From NCBI GenBank assembly GCA_031771865.1, contig JASISA010000036.1, positions 1,240,001-1,304,000 on the forward strand: a stretch of DNA of 64,000 bases. Direction: 5' to 3'. Positions 20,783 through 31,404 of the stretch are shown here, piece by piece. Both the position numbers and the translations under genes were made by a program. Position 1 is the first letter of the stretch, and every line of letters begins with the position of its first letter. The stretch comes from Nothophaeocryptopus gaeumannii (Eukaryota > Ascomycota > Dothideomycetes > Mycosphaerellales > Mycosphaerellaceae). The notes under the pieces are model-generated. The model was not told the DNA's origin and made no database searches. It saw only the letters and a program-made list of their open reading frames with translations.

Positions 20783-22572
20783 TATGCACTGCTTTGATCG
20801 AGATTCAAGCAGAATCAAAGACTTTCGCATCGGACCTTCGAACATCACTTCCAGATCACCGAGAACCGTGATGAATGTAATGCTTCGACCTCAGGCATGT
20901 GAGATGGATGATTTAGGTTGCTGTTCGGATGCTGCAGAGTCCGGTATATAATGCATGATGCATGAGGAGCTTCAACGCCAGCTGTCAGGGTCAAACTTGT
21001 CGCTGCATGTCGTGCCGTCTCCGCCAAGTTGCGCTGCTTTGTTGTCTGTGTAGTCTACGAACAGCAACTTCGTGTCGACGTTCAATACGTAGAAGTCGGC
21101 CGAGAGGCCTCACGTGCTCGGAGCTGAAACATCGCCAACTCCTTGGCACCCGACTTGGCCAGTCAACTTTCTTGCTCCACCGGTATGCGCCTTCGGGCTT
21201 GGTATCCTTCCACAAGTTTCGCCGCACATCTTGATGGCGCGCCTGTTGGTGAGCTGTTGGCAGCTACACTTCTGCAAGGGACTGTGTACCTCCAACTTTT
21301 TCACGAAGACCGCGGCGCCTACCAACAAGGCGTAATGGACTGAAACGGTGAAGAAATGGTCAATTACCGGAAAGGCCAACGAGAATCTCGATAACTATCG
21401 GGAGACGCTGTGTGACCGAGCTACGGCGGCTCGTGCAGGACTTCCGACGAACATGTCGACTCGCTCGGGAGGAGCTCGCTTGCGCTCTTGTTGCTGCAGT
21501 TGGGGATACGGTACGTCTCTTAGCTGCCATTGCTCCGGAGAAGAAGGCTCTGCTGCTGACAAGCACGTCCGGAGCCTCATCTCAGCGCAGCAGTGCAGTC
21601 CCACCACACAGAAAGGATTCTGCGGCCGATATACTGCAGTGCCTTGCTGGATGCCGAGACCAGGAATAACTGAGAGCTGGAGAGCCGCTTGTCTTCCGAA
21701 GATGCGATGATATTCGACGAGGATGTGATGAACAACTTCGGCTGACCTGCAGATCGGATAATTCGCAGCTACTGCGTCTTGTTCTCTGGCTTATATTCGT
21801 CGACGCGCAGTCTGTGCGACTAGCAGCCGTGTGCAGAGGTGAGCATTTCTTGCGTCTATTCTCAGCTTCACGTCAACCAGAAAGAGTACCTTTTTGCCTT
21901 CCACTTGATCGGGAGGCGACACTGCCACTGCCTCGTTGCTCGGTCAGGGCATCGGCACCTTGTTCCCGACCGCACGGACAGGGGCTACAGAAAGGACTAA
22001 GGTCCTCCAAATCTTGGGCTACGTCAGCTCCCGCCAAACGCGTAGCCTTCTGGGCGTTGGTCGCAACTGCTGCAATTATCATTCGAGGGCTCGCCGTCTC
22101 GCGTGCTTCACTGCTCTTCGACCGGCCGCTGCCATCTGTTGTCTGCATAACTCCGTGTGGCGTCGACTCTGACCTCGCAATCCAGCACGTCACAACCTCT
22201 GGATAGCACGGGAAGCGTCGCAGCATCGACAACACTACTATTCTCGGCAGCGCTGAAGGATCTGAAAGAATCATTTGCGCCCACCTTTCATCAATCTTGC
22301 CGCGGGCGGCACTGATCGGATCCTTGACGAAACACCGCCACCTGACGAGAGACTGTGAGGCGGCTTTGTGGATACTCTCGACTGTACTGCACACTGGCCG
22401 CGTCATAGTCTGGAATTGCGTATGGCTCCCAACTATTGATCACGACACACATTTCTTCACCACTCTTTTGCATGGTTGTATCCATGGTTGAATCGTTATT
22501 TTCCTGGTTCCCGGTCCATCACTCTGGAGATCATCGTTCTTCGCCCTCAGCGTCTCGTATCTTGCATCAACG
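20783..22572. other. 1.8-kb region without a supported gene
   Basis: It should include the GH47 3' UTR and the promoter of the aspartic protease. Open frames of 60-177 codons exist (for example 21873-22406 minus, beginning at a CTG-type or non-ATG codon) but none has a recognisable domain. A minus-strand piece near 21300-21380 encodes a short hydrophobic stretch (FFTVSVHYALLVGAAVFV) followed by a GTACAC possible donor. A multi-exon gene of unknown type or an lncRNA is possible. Confidence 0.4.
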
Positions 22573-24003
22573 ATGAGGACAACCACAACAATCGCTCTAG
22601 CAGCGACGATACTTGGCGCCGATGCTATTAACCTCTTGACACGAAATGATGGAAACCCGCCACGAGTAGTCGAGCACACGATATACCGGAAACACATCAG
22701 CGACCCGATACAACATGACCGGAATCGAATGCGAAAGCGGGATGGCACTCTTTCGGTGACTCTGGACAACGAAGAGACGTTATATTTCATGAACGCCACC
22801 ATCGGAACTCCAGCGCAAAGTTTGCGACTACATCTGGATACTGGAAGCAGTGATCTCTGGGTCAACGTCGCAAGCAGCAGTTTATGTCAAGACAAGGACA
22901 ATCCATGCGCAGTATCAGGCACCTACAGCGCCAATGATTCATCAACATACAACTATGTCAACAGCGAATTTAATATTTCGTATGTTGACGGCTCTGGATC
23001 GTCCGGCGACTACGTGACAGATACTGTGACAGTAGGCACCGTGTCGCTGAAGGACCAGCAGTTTGGTATAGGGTACACGTCAAATTCGGAGGAAGGCATT
23101 TTGGGCATTGGCTACCCCATTAACGAAGTCGCCGTCCAGGACATTGGAGGCCAGACATATCCGAACGTACCACAGAGCTTACTCAATGCTGGCCACATCT
23201 CTTCAAATGCATACAGCTTGTGGCTGAACGACCTTGATGCTTCAACCGGATCGATCCTGTTCGGCGGTGTCAACTCTGACAAGTACACAGGATCGCTCGA
23301 GACACTTCCGATCATCAAGGAGCACGGTGTGTATGCCGAGTTCATCATCGCTCTCACTGGTATCGGCGCGAATGGTACATCTGGTTCAATCGCCAGCAAT
23401 CAAGCCATTCCAGCGCTTCTGGACTCCGGAAGTTCACTGATGTACCTGCCCAACGACATTACACAATCCATCTATGACTCTGTCGGCGCATCATACGACA
23501 GCAATCAAGGCGCCGCATTCGTCGATTGCGACCTAGCCAACTCAGACGCCACGATAGACTTGACCTTCTCCTCGCCCACAATCAGGGTGGCAATGAACGA
23601 ACTCGTCATTGTGGCAGGTACCGACCGGGGTCAAGCAGTCTGTATTCTCGGCATCGGCCCGGCTGGCAGCAGCACGCCTGTCCTTGGTGATACTTTCCTG
23701 CGCTCGGCTTACGTCGTCTACGACATCACCGCCAACGAAATCTCCATCGCTCAGACTAGTTTCAACTCCACGTCCAACAATGTCCTGGAGATCACGAACT
23801 CGACTGGTATCCCCGATGCGACTGTTGTTGCGAATGCTGTTACTAGTGTCGCTGTTTCTTCTGGCGGTGCTAGGATTGGTGATGGCGGGACGGGCGGTAC
23901 GACTGTTACACTTGGTGGTGCGGCTGCGGCACAGACTCCCTCACCTGGCTGGAATTTGGCGGCTATTGGCGCTGCGGCGGCTGGTGCGGCTTTCATGATA
24001 TAA
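22573..24003 (+). CDS. GPI-type secreted aspartic protease (pepsin family A1, yapsin/candidapepsin-like)
   Basis: Single exon of 476 codons. A signal peptide (about 1-19) is followed by a propeptide ending in RKR-D near residue 56, a kexin-type cleavage site. The two catalytic aspartates are D89 in HLDTGSSDLWV and D284 in LLDSGSS. The flap tyrosine lies in SYVDGSGSSGDYVTDTV. The layout EEGILGIGYP, ILFGGVNSDKYTG and VLGDTFLRSAYVVYD is typical of fungal candidapepsin/yapsin enzymes. The C-terminus has a Ser/Gly/Thr-rich spacer and a terminal hydrophobic Ala-rich segment (NLAAIGAAAAGAAFMI) fitting a GPI signal. Expected location is the plasma membrane or cell wall, with processing of surface proteins. 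Confidence 0.92.
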   Translation: MRTTTTIALAATILGADAINLLTRNDGNPPRVVEHTIYRKHISDPIQHDRNRMRKRDGTLSVTLDNEETLYFMNATIGTPAQSLRLHLDTGSSDLWVNVASSSLCQDKDNPCAVSGTYSANDSSTYNYVNSEFNISYVDGSGSSGDYVTDTVTVGTVSLKDQQFGIGYTSNSEEGILGIGYPINEVAVQDIGGQTYPNVPQSLLNAGHISSNAYSLWLNDLDASTGSILFGGVNSDKYTGSLETLPIIKEHGVYAEFIIALTGIGANGTSGSIASNQAIPALLDSGSSLMYLPNDITQSIYDSVGASYDSNQGAAFVDCDLANSDATIDLTFSSPTIRVAMNELVIVAGTDRGQAVCILGIGPAGSSTPVLGDTFLRSAYVVYDITANEISIAQTSFNSTSNNVLEITNSTGIPDATVVANAVTSVAVSSGGARIGDGGTGGTTVTLGGAAAAQTPSPGWNLAAIGAAAAGAAFMI

Positions 24004-25649
24004 GAAGCTACTTGATTTTCTCACTCTCGTTGGCATAGCGTGGCGTTTTTCTGGATACGATGGGAAGTCTTTGGATTGCATCACAGCATTTGCATGGCAT
24101 AGCGCCCGGAGGATTATCTGATACAAAGAAGAAGATCATCGACAGATTCGCTTTTTGTGGATGTGATGACAGCAACAGAAGGAAGCAGCGAGGCGTTGTT
24201 CTTTTTCATTCGGGATGAAAACATGAGATACCAGGGTTTGAGTAGACAGAACAGTATAAGAGGCAAGAGGCCGAGTAAGAAAGTTTACATAAGTATCATG
24301 CAGATGTATCAGTTTCACATGCTTCCTTGCTTCGTGAATTGTTTGCTAGACCAGTTTATCTGCGCAACCGCTGTTACTTGAACTATTGCAGGCTTTCAAA
24401 TCAACGGACGACAGTAACAATGCCTGTTCTCACGAAGACTTCGGAACTTCCAGGTCGACTTCACCAACTTCACCATGCCAGCAGTATACGAGACGAATCC
24501 ACCAGAAGCTTTCTTCACTTTTCTTCTCTCTTCCCGCCGAGCTACGCAATAGTAACATCTACGAGCTCGCCCATCCCTCATGATCAAAAACACAGCAGCG
24601 CGATGCATAACCTTCACTCAAGTGTTAAGACAACAACCACCACCCCCTGACACAAACCATGCAAACAAACAACTCCGTCTCGAATGTCTTTACCTATCTA
24701 TTTCCACTCACTTGGTTTATCATCCGATCCATTGTGATGATGACCATCACCAACAAACTCGACAGCCCTGAAAAAAAGGACGATTCGACGCAGTTGACGA
24801 TAATGTTTCGTATCTAGCTGGTATCGAAAACCCTCCGGATCATCATATGTGAATGTGATGGATATGCGGGATTTAAGCCCATTTACACCGACAAATAGGC
24901 AAGGCATCATGTGGAATTCAGTCCCGGATATCAGCGGAGAAAAAAAAAGGGACGGCTTCTGGTTGAGGAGGAGGATCATGGGATTGTACGAATTAGCTTC
25001 AGTCCCTGCTGGCTCACGTTCAATCCCATGAAGCGGGTGAATGCTTTTGGTTTCTCGACGTGCATGAGTTGGGGCAAATGGGGATGTCCAGAGTGTGGTT
25101 GATGGATGTGGATGGGAAAGAGGTCGGTTCGAGAAAGGCTGGTATGTTGAGGATGTTGGATGCTGTGAGGAGGTGGTTGCCAAATGAGTAGTTTTCTATA
25201 TGCAGGATAACACGATGAAACTTGAATCCCTGGTGATTGGCTTGGAGATTGGTTCTTGAGGTCCCACTCCCTCAATGTACTCAGAGAAATATTGGAGGAG
25301 AGTCCGCGCGTTTGGCGGCAGTTGTTTCGTAGAGCTGCATTGAAGGATCCGCCACCGACTCGCTGCTCGTGAGCTCTCCTACTCAAAAAGGAAGAAGCAG
25401 AGCTCACATCACCACATCCCCTCTTTTCGCCATCGAGATGCGCGTGTACCTCACTGGATGATCGCATAGTGACTGTGTCACCTTGACAAGTACCGTTGCC
25501 CGTCATAAGTATTGTAGAAACGTGGTAAGATATATAACATATCAGTTTCCGATTCTGTTAATACAAATCATACACAATTGCCATATCTTATCTTCATCTT
25601 GCTCGCAACGACCTCAGGTTTCGTACAGCTCAACCATTCTGAGCCTGAC
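24004..25649. other. 1.6-kb region without a supported gene
   Basis: It contains the 3' UTR of the protease. A minus-strand frame at 24698-25183 is Pro/Ser/His-rich without known motif and lacks a good ATG. AAAAAAAAGGG at 24941-24951 is a homopolymer run. No RNA gene or repeat was recognised. Confidence 0.45.
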
Positions 25650-25902
25650 AGGATGTTGATCGCCAGATGCAGACACGGCCAACAAGACTTCCGCCACGAG
25701 CAATACCACTGATGTCGGTGAAGAACAGCTGCCCAACAAATCGGACAAAGGCGAGCAGCAAAAAGGCAGCCATGACAAGCCCAGCATAGTCGAGAAAGCC
25801 AAGCACTTCTTGGATAAGGAGGGTGCCAAGGAGGCCAACGATGACATCTGGGGCCAGGATGGCGGCGTACCGATCGAGAAGCAGCCACACAGCCAAGTGT
25901 AG
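25650..25902 (+). CDS. Possible last exon of a small hydrophilic protein (uncertain)
   Basis: A frame without ATG is open from just after a TGA and ends at TAG 25900-25902. It reads TANKTSATSNTTDVGEEQLP, then KPSIVEKAKHFLDKEGAKEA, NDDIWGQDGGVPIEK, with G/C-ending codons throughout, as in real genes of this window. A CCAG acceptor near 25646 (GATCGCCAG) could join it in phase 1 to an unseen first exon. The opposite strand holds a hydrophobic open frame (25630-25914) that I take as the shadow of this one, but the strand is not certain. It would be a small acidic/basic protein of unknown, perhaps stress-related, role. Confidence 0.33.
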
Positions 25903-26223
25903 CTCAAAAGACATAGCCGTGGTCTAGAGACAATGCGAACTTCCTGTGCAGGTCGTAGTCCATCACTACCATCGCTCATTCGACCAGTACGTCTATACTT
26001 CCGGTCCGAGACTTGATACTCTCAAAGCCGCGTCACTCTCTTCCGAGCTCGGGTGTCGCAGCCTCTGCATCGCTGTGCCGCGTGTCTTTCATGCTCAGTA
26101 TCCTCGTGACGAGTGTCGGCCTACTGGAGGTACATATTCGCGAGAGACACAGCTTTTGCATAGCCTAGTCGCGGCCCTCTTTGTAAAGTGGAGATGTCCC
26201 ATTCGCAATCCCTTTCTTTCCTC
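25903..26223. other. Intergenic, convergent 3' region
   Basis: 321 bp between the possible small exon and the end of pet100. No gene was seen. Confidence 0.4.
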
Positions 26224-26800
26224 TCACGTCCAGCGCCCAAAGAAACCTCCCTTCCTCGCACCCGCATCCTCGCTCTTTCTCCCATTCTCTTGCAATTGCG
26301 CCTGCACGGGCGCCGATACCCTGACCTCTTCATGATGATGTCCAACCCCCTCCCTAATAACCCTCGTCCCGCTCAAATACTCCCTCTTCCTCCCCTCCAA
26401 AACCTCCCTCTCATTCGCACCAACGATACCACCCCACCTTGCTCCCTCCCTCTCCCCCAGAACATCAACCACCTCCCCTCCCTCCCCATCTTGCTCCCCT
26501 GCGGCAAGCCTCCTCGCCCTCGCAGCCAACCTCCTCTCCCTCAACCTCTCAATCTCCTCTTTAATCTCATCTTTCTCGAAAGGGATTTCGTGAGTTTGGC
26601 CTTTCTTCGGCCAGAAATCAGGGACGGAGAAGCGCGAGTCGAGGTTGATGCCGAAGTAGTACATGAAGCCGATGGGGAACATGATGTACATGCCGAACTA
26701 TAATCGAGAAGTAGAGGGTTAGTGGGTGAGGTGGTGGTGAGGGAAGGAGGGAGAGGAGTGGGAGACGAACCTTGAAGACTTCGAGGTTTGGGCCGCCCAT
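26224..26800 (-). CDS. pet100: Cytochrome c oxidase assembly protein Pet100
   Basis: Exons 26771-26800 (ten codons, MGGPNLEVFK) and 26224-26697, with a 73-bp intron 26698-26770, give 167 residues. Pet100 is an inner-mitochondrial-membrane chaperone for complex IV assembly. The spliced N-terminus MGGPNLEVFKFGMYIMFPIG, the TM segment to FMYYFGINLD, then RFSVPDFWPKKGQTHEIPFEKDEIKEEIERL are the family hallmarks. The C-terminal half (Arg/Ala/Glu/Gly-rich) is longer than in yeast Pet100 (about 110 residues) and has low complexity. The first exon is too short to be found without splicing. Confidence 0.9.
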
Positions 26801-27310
26801 TGTGAAGGTGTTTGGAAGGGCGCGATATGTGGTAGGAAGTGTTGCAGTGGTGTAAAGAGCGTGGTTTGATAAAGCATGAGAAAGTCGACCATTGGAGGAA
26901 GGTTCGACCGAGAGCACTGACCACTTCGCTTGGCAAGAGTCTTGACTGAGGCTACTTACCACGATATTGATCGAAGTGATGAGGTACTCCGTGTACACAT
27001 GTAAACATTGTGATATGCAGTCCTCGGGAAAGAGAGCAGTAATCATTCGCATGGTCTAGCATGTATCGAGCCAGTCCTGTAGTCCCTCAACGCCTCGCTA
27101 AGACCAAAAGTTCGCTATGTTTGCAGCATCAAGTCATAAGAGCCTTCCCCACCGCTTCTCTAATAATTCACACTTCGTAAATCAACACATTATTGATGGC
27201 ACATGCAGGTCGAATCTCACACTGCGTCGCTTCGACAGATGCGCAAGCTCAATCTCCGACAGAGTCTTCGGCAGACTGATACCTGAATCGGACCTTGAAT
27301 GACAGCTTTG
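26801..27310. other. pet100 promoter and PFK-2 3' region
   Basis: 510 bp between two minus-strand genes. Nothing specific was identified. Confidence 0.5.
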
Positions 27311-29836
27311 CTATTGCATGTCATCTTCGGCGCGCTTCAGCTGAAAGTTGGGTTGCTCGTAGAACCATTCCATGTCCTTGTCCCATTTGTAGGCCTTGAA
27401 GTCCACGCCGTATGGCTTCGGCTCCAAGCAGTAGAGCATACCAAGAGGGACATCCAGATCTGCCACTTCCTCGCGCCTGAGGCCGCGGAAATAGGCCAGC
27501 AGCACTCGTGATACACTTCGATGACCGACGAGAAGGACATGATCCGTCATTCGCTCCAGCTCCACGATGACAGGGCGCAACCGGTTGATAATATCGAGGT
27601 AGCCCTCACCGCCTGGACCAGGGTATCGGTAGTGCAGCTTGTCAGCTCTGCGGCTGCGGTACTCGTCCGGATACTGTGTGGAAATGCAGTTGTACGTCAG
27701 ACCCTCCATCACACCAGCGTTCAGCTCGTCCAGCATGCGCATCTGCTTGGTGTCGTATTCATCTTCATTGAAGTACTCGGCGGTTTGAATGCTTCGCTTC
27801 AACATGGATGTCCAGACACAGAATGCCTTCGGCTCATACCCCAGAGCCGGACCCTCAGAGAGGAGAGATGCGGCATCATCGTGCTCGGTCGAGTTCTCGT
27901 TCGATGATGTGGGCGACGACGGGTTGTAATACGGGTTCGGGGGTGTTGCATCACCAGGCTGAGGAGGGAAGTGCGTCTTCTTGAGATTCTCGATCTGTTT
28001 CAGGTCCCACTCCTGACGCGCCTGTTCAATGAAGCGAGTGAGAGACTTTGCATACAAGTGACCCTCAGGTGCCAGGTCGCTGTCGCCGCCGATCTTGCCG
28101 GATACGTTGTCCATGCTGAGACCGTGTCGAGTGATCCAGATCTGTCGCGGCGCGAGATTGAAGTTGAGCAGGTAGTAGTTGGCCTGGGCCATGAGAAAGC
28201 CCTTGATCTGATGACTGATGACTTTGCGGCCGACATCAATCATCTGAATGTACGGCATGTTGCGCTTCTCCTCGTATTCACCCAGCGACACGTAGGCCTT
28301 CTCGTACTCCTGAACACGCTTCTTGAAGTCTGCCAGCGCGATGGTCGGGTCCATCTCTCGGTAGTCTGGTCCATTAAGCTTCAGACGCATGTTCGCCTCG
28401 AGCAGGTCTTGGTCAACACAGCTTGACTCAAGGAAGAGAACATTGAGCTGTGGACCTGCTCGTTCGCGGATGCGCTCCATGATCATCGTGCGCCGCCCGC
28501 GAGTGCTGTTGGTCGCATCGAGAATGCCGATGCTGCCACCCTGATAGAGTATGTAGTCAAGCAACTCGTCCAAAGTCTCCCGAGCAACCTGCTCTCGAAT
28601 CTGTGACGCCTTCGCGTTCTGTGGGTCGAAGAAGGAAGCATTCTGCTCCATGTTTTCTTCCTCTTCCTTCTGTTCTGGTGCATCCTTGGACAACACTACA
28701 GCCGCCAAGCTCTGCTTTCTAGCCGGCTCTTGTCTATTGTGGTTTGCTCCGCCATTCGTCGCTGGAATAGAATCCTGTGTATTGCTTCGAGGTGTGCATG
28801 GCGCCTCGAGCATCGTTTCGCCATTGAGTATGATCTGAGCCGCGGAAGGCCGGTGGTCGGTGGTCGGGCTGTCGGTGATGGGCTGCTGCGATTCAACCGG
28901 CGCTGATGGAGCAGCGTTGGCAAAGCTCGCCCTCTTCGAGTCGTGCTTGTCCTGCTGTTCATCCTGCACTTGCTGGCTCTTGGTCTTCTCCAAACTGTTC
29001 GGTCCACCTGCTGCTACGCGCCGCCTCTCGCCAACGTTGAAGATTCTTGTATCGTGCTGCAGCCAGTTGAGGTATCGAGCCAACTTCTTCGTGATGTAGC
29101 TCTTTCCGCGCGCAGGCAATCCCACCATTACTATCACCAGCTTTGCGCCAAGGTCTCTTTGCGCTATCCTGCCATCTGGAGAGGCCTTGCTCTTGGTCAG
29201 TCCTGGAATGTCGAGCGTCGTCGGCCTCACTCGGGGAGTCGATGTGCCGGATTTCTGCCTCCTTGGACCCAGAATAAGCTGTGCTGGCGTGGAAGTTCCG
29301 TCGCTGGCAGCATTGCTGAATGCCTGAGAGTTGCCTTGAATCCTGGGACTACTAGGCGCAGTGGTTGCGGGCGTATCGTTCATGGCCATCGTAGCACCTG
29401 TCACCTCTGGGATGTTGCCGCTCAATGCTGCTGCCAGTGAGCCGCCACGGTGCTGCATAGGTAGTCTCTTCGGAGCATCGAGTCGATCGGAGGAAGAATA
29501 GGTGCGGGATCGTTGCGAATCGATGCCGGTGGTAGAGTCGGTGGTTGCATTTTGGTGACTGAGGGTCTTGTCCAGCTCATTTCGTAGTTGGTCCACACTT
29601 TTGTCATCCGGCACGACTTCGCGACTCCACTGCCGCTCCTCGTTTTGCGTGCCGGAGGTGGCCGTGGCCATGGCTTGTCTCGCTAGCTTCGACTGTTGCG
29701 ATTGACGACGTCGGTATTGTCCGAGGGACGAATTGTCGTCTTCGACGCAAGGACAGGTGCCGGCGTTGTGGATGTTGAGGTTGTTGTTCGAATTGTCATC
29801 AGTAGTTGGGTTCATCCGGCCGGATATGTATGGCAT
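27311..29836 (-). CDS. 6-phosphofructo-2-kinase / fructose-2,6-bisphosphatase
   Basis: Single exon of 841 codons from ATG 29836. It makes or removes fructose 2,6-bisphosphate, the switch between glycolysis and gluconeogenesis. Residues 1 to about 225 are a Ser/Thr-rich N-terminal extension. The kinase P-loop GLPARGKS is near 238-245, followed by KKLARYLNWLQHDTRIFNVGERRR. An insert of about 130 low-complexity residues separates this from NASFFDP and the rest of the kinase fold (LLDYILYQGGSIGILDATNSTR, FLESSCVDQDLL). The phosphatase half has ITRHGLS with the phospho-accepting His near 571, GKIGGDSDLAPEG, NAGVMEGLTY, YRYPGPGGEGYLDII and VGHRSVSRVLL. The Glu that usually follows RHG is Leu here, so phosphatase activity may be altered. 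Confidence 0.93.
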   Translation of the reverse strand: MPYISGRMNPTTDDNSNNNLNIHNAGTCPCVEDDNSSLGQYRRRQSQQSKLARQAMATATSGTQNEERQWSREVVPDDKSVDQLRNELDKTLSHQNATTDSTTGIDSQRSRTYSSSDRLDAPKRLPMQHRGGSLAAALSGNIPEVTGATMAMNDTPATTAPSSPRIQGNSQAFSNAASDGTSTPAQLILGPRRQKSGTSTPRVRPTTLDIPGLTKSKASPDGRIAQRDLGAKLVIVMVGLPARGKSYITKKLARYLNWLQHDTRIFNVGERRRVAAGGPNSLEKTKSQQVQDEQQDKHDSKRASFANAAPSAPVESQQPITDSPTTDHRPSAAQIILNGETMLEAPCTPRSNTQDSIPATNGGANHNRQEPARKQSLAAVVLSKDAPEQKEEEENMEQNASFFDPQNAKASQIREQVARETLDELLDYILYQGGSIGILDATNSTRGRRTMIMERIRERAGPQLNVLFLESSCVDQDLLEANMRLKLNGPDYREMDPTIALADFKKRVQEYEKAYVSLGEYEEKRNMPYIQMIDVGRKVISHQIKGFLMAQANYYLLNFNLAPRQIWITRHGLSMDNVSGKIGGDSDLAPEGHLYAKSLTRFIEQARQEWDLKQIENLKKTHFPPQPGDATPPNPYYNPSSPTSSNENSTEHDDAASLLSEGPALGYEPKAFCVWTSMLKRSIQTAEYFNEDEYDTKQMRMLDELNAGVMEGLTYNCISTQYPDEYRSRRADKLHYRYPGPGGEGYLDIINRLRPVIVELERMTDHVLLVGHRSVSRVLLAYFRGLRREEVADLDVPLGMLYCLEPKPYGVDFKAYKWDKDMEWFYEQPNFQLKRAEDDMQ

Positions 29837-31404
29837 GGCAAATATGCAATCACTACGCGTGTATTGAGATTCTAGTAGCGATGTGACGCCACGCGCGCTG
29901 GTCGCCGCAGTGTGTCCGAAGGTCGAAGGCCGATGTAAAGTTTATTACCTCATTCTTCTGGAGCCTGGTTGTGAGCAGAAATCTTCTTCGAAGACTGGGA
30001 AGTGGGGACGCCTCCGGGAAGGAGGATTGGCGGTAGGAGTCACCGGTGCTTGAATGTGCACACGTTGTTATGAGACCTCAACCTCAACAACAGCTGCACA
30101 GACGGCAACGATGTCCGCCGCCGCCCGTGGGCCTTAATATATGTCAGGTGTGCTACGTCCAAGACTACCTCCTGATCAAAATCAAGCTGAGCGGGGTGTC
30201 AAGCAGCTGTTCGCGGTAACGTCACAGACTTGCAAGGCGCTGAGCCAATCTCCTGATGCTTTGAGCCCACGCATGCCCGTTGCGACAGGCGGCACGCGGC
30301 ATGCCGTGAATTGAGCCTCATTTTTGGCTCCGGCCAAGACTGCGTAACAACATCTGCCTTCCTGGGCACGTTTCAATCCCCTTTGACTCTCCGTGCGCGG
30401 CCAACGATGCCATCGCCAGCAGATATCTACACCGGGCAGCCGCATTAATGACCCTGGCAGCTGCCTCCCAGTACGACGGGAACAGCAGGATCCTGGCTCC
30501 GTCTGATATCATCATGAGCATCTTGGACTTGGCAGGGAGAGCCGGCTGTCATCTCGGAGACCGGAAGCCGTTGTACAACACAACGACATCCCGCGCTGAG
30601 ACCGCCAAGAATTGCACAAGGCGACGTGACCTGCCAGACAAGAAGACCCGCCTGCGCCTATGCTCGTTTGCCTTCATGGCCAAGCGTTTGCTCCCAGCAT
30701 CCGGTTCTTGCCTGTGGCACCGGATGCTTGATCAGTCGACTGTTCGTTGTCACTGCTAAGGGGCCACGCCAAGTGTTGGGCGACGACGCTCCTCGTTCGT
30801 TTCATCGTACGTTGCGTCCTGGAACCTGACATCAAGGCAGCGAGAAGCGCGGTCGCGGTCGTGGAATTCGAAGACAGACGTCGTGGAACGTCCTCTACAT
30901 GCCGCCTGTATCTTGGAGTGCACTCAGTTCATGTGGAGGACGCGCTTTTCTGTTGAAGGGAAGATCTCGAGAAGTCTCGCCAGCTGTATGCTTGCTATGC
31001 TCTCAAGGCCCAAGCACTCGCCAGCGCGAACGACATGCTAATAAAATGCGGCCAACTTCACAACGAGATCATCCCTAGCATCGACAGAGTGAAGTGTACT
31101 CGAGCATCACATGTGTCAAAATGCTTCGCCATCAGCTGTCTCTTCTGCAGGGGGCACGCTAGCGCTAGACCTGATGGAAGTGAAGTCACTTCACTTCTGC
31201 ATTGTAGGTGAGGTGAGGTGAGGTACGCACATGTCAAGGCATGAGCGTCACCGGACTATTTCACTCGGTAACTTGCACCGTGTCGGCATCCTACTGACAT
31301 CCACAGACCTCGAATGGCACAGCCTTAACGAGCTACATTTGCCAACACAGAAATATCTCGACAAGCGAAGGACATCCAACAGTCAACATCATCTATCGTC
31401 CAAT
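29837..31404. other. 1.6-kb region without a supported gene, with inverted and tandem repeats
   Basis: It contains the PFK-2 promoter side. No convincing ORF was found. Notable are a 10-bp palindrome CTAGCGCTAG at 31159-31168, a 21-bp palindrome at 31177-31197 and a GTGAG pentamer array at 31205-31225. Confidence 0.5.
31177..31197. repeat. Perfect 21-bp palindrome followed by a GTGAG tandem array
   Basis: GAAGTGAAGT, one central C, then ACTTCACTTC form an exact inverted repeat. About 8 bp further come four GGTGA/GTGAG pentamer units (31205-31225). It lies about 200 bp before the first degenerate 2EXR-like gene and may be an operator or simply unstable repeat DNA. Confidence 0.7.

Noticed and set aside
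21873..22406. 177-codon minus-strand frame
   Set aside because: No ATG at its start, no motif and mixed codon use; kept only as part of the gene-free interval.
24698..25183. 161-codon minus-strand frame
   Set aside because: Low complexity Pro/Ser/His text, no good start and no motif.
26188..26703. 171-codon Pro/Leu-rich + strand frame
   Set aside because: Shadow of pet100, which has the family N-terminus and a supported intron.
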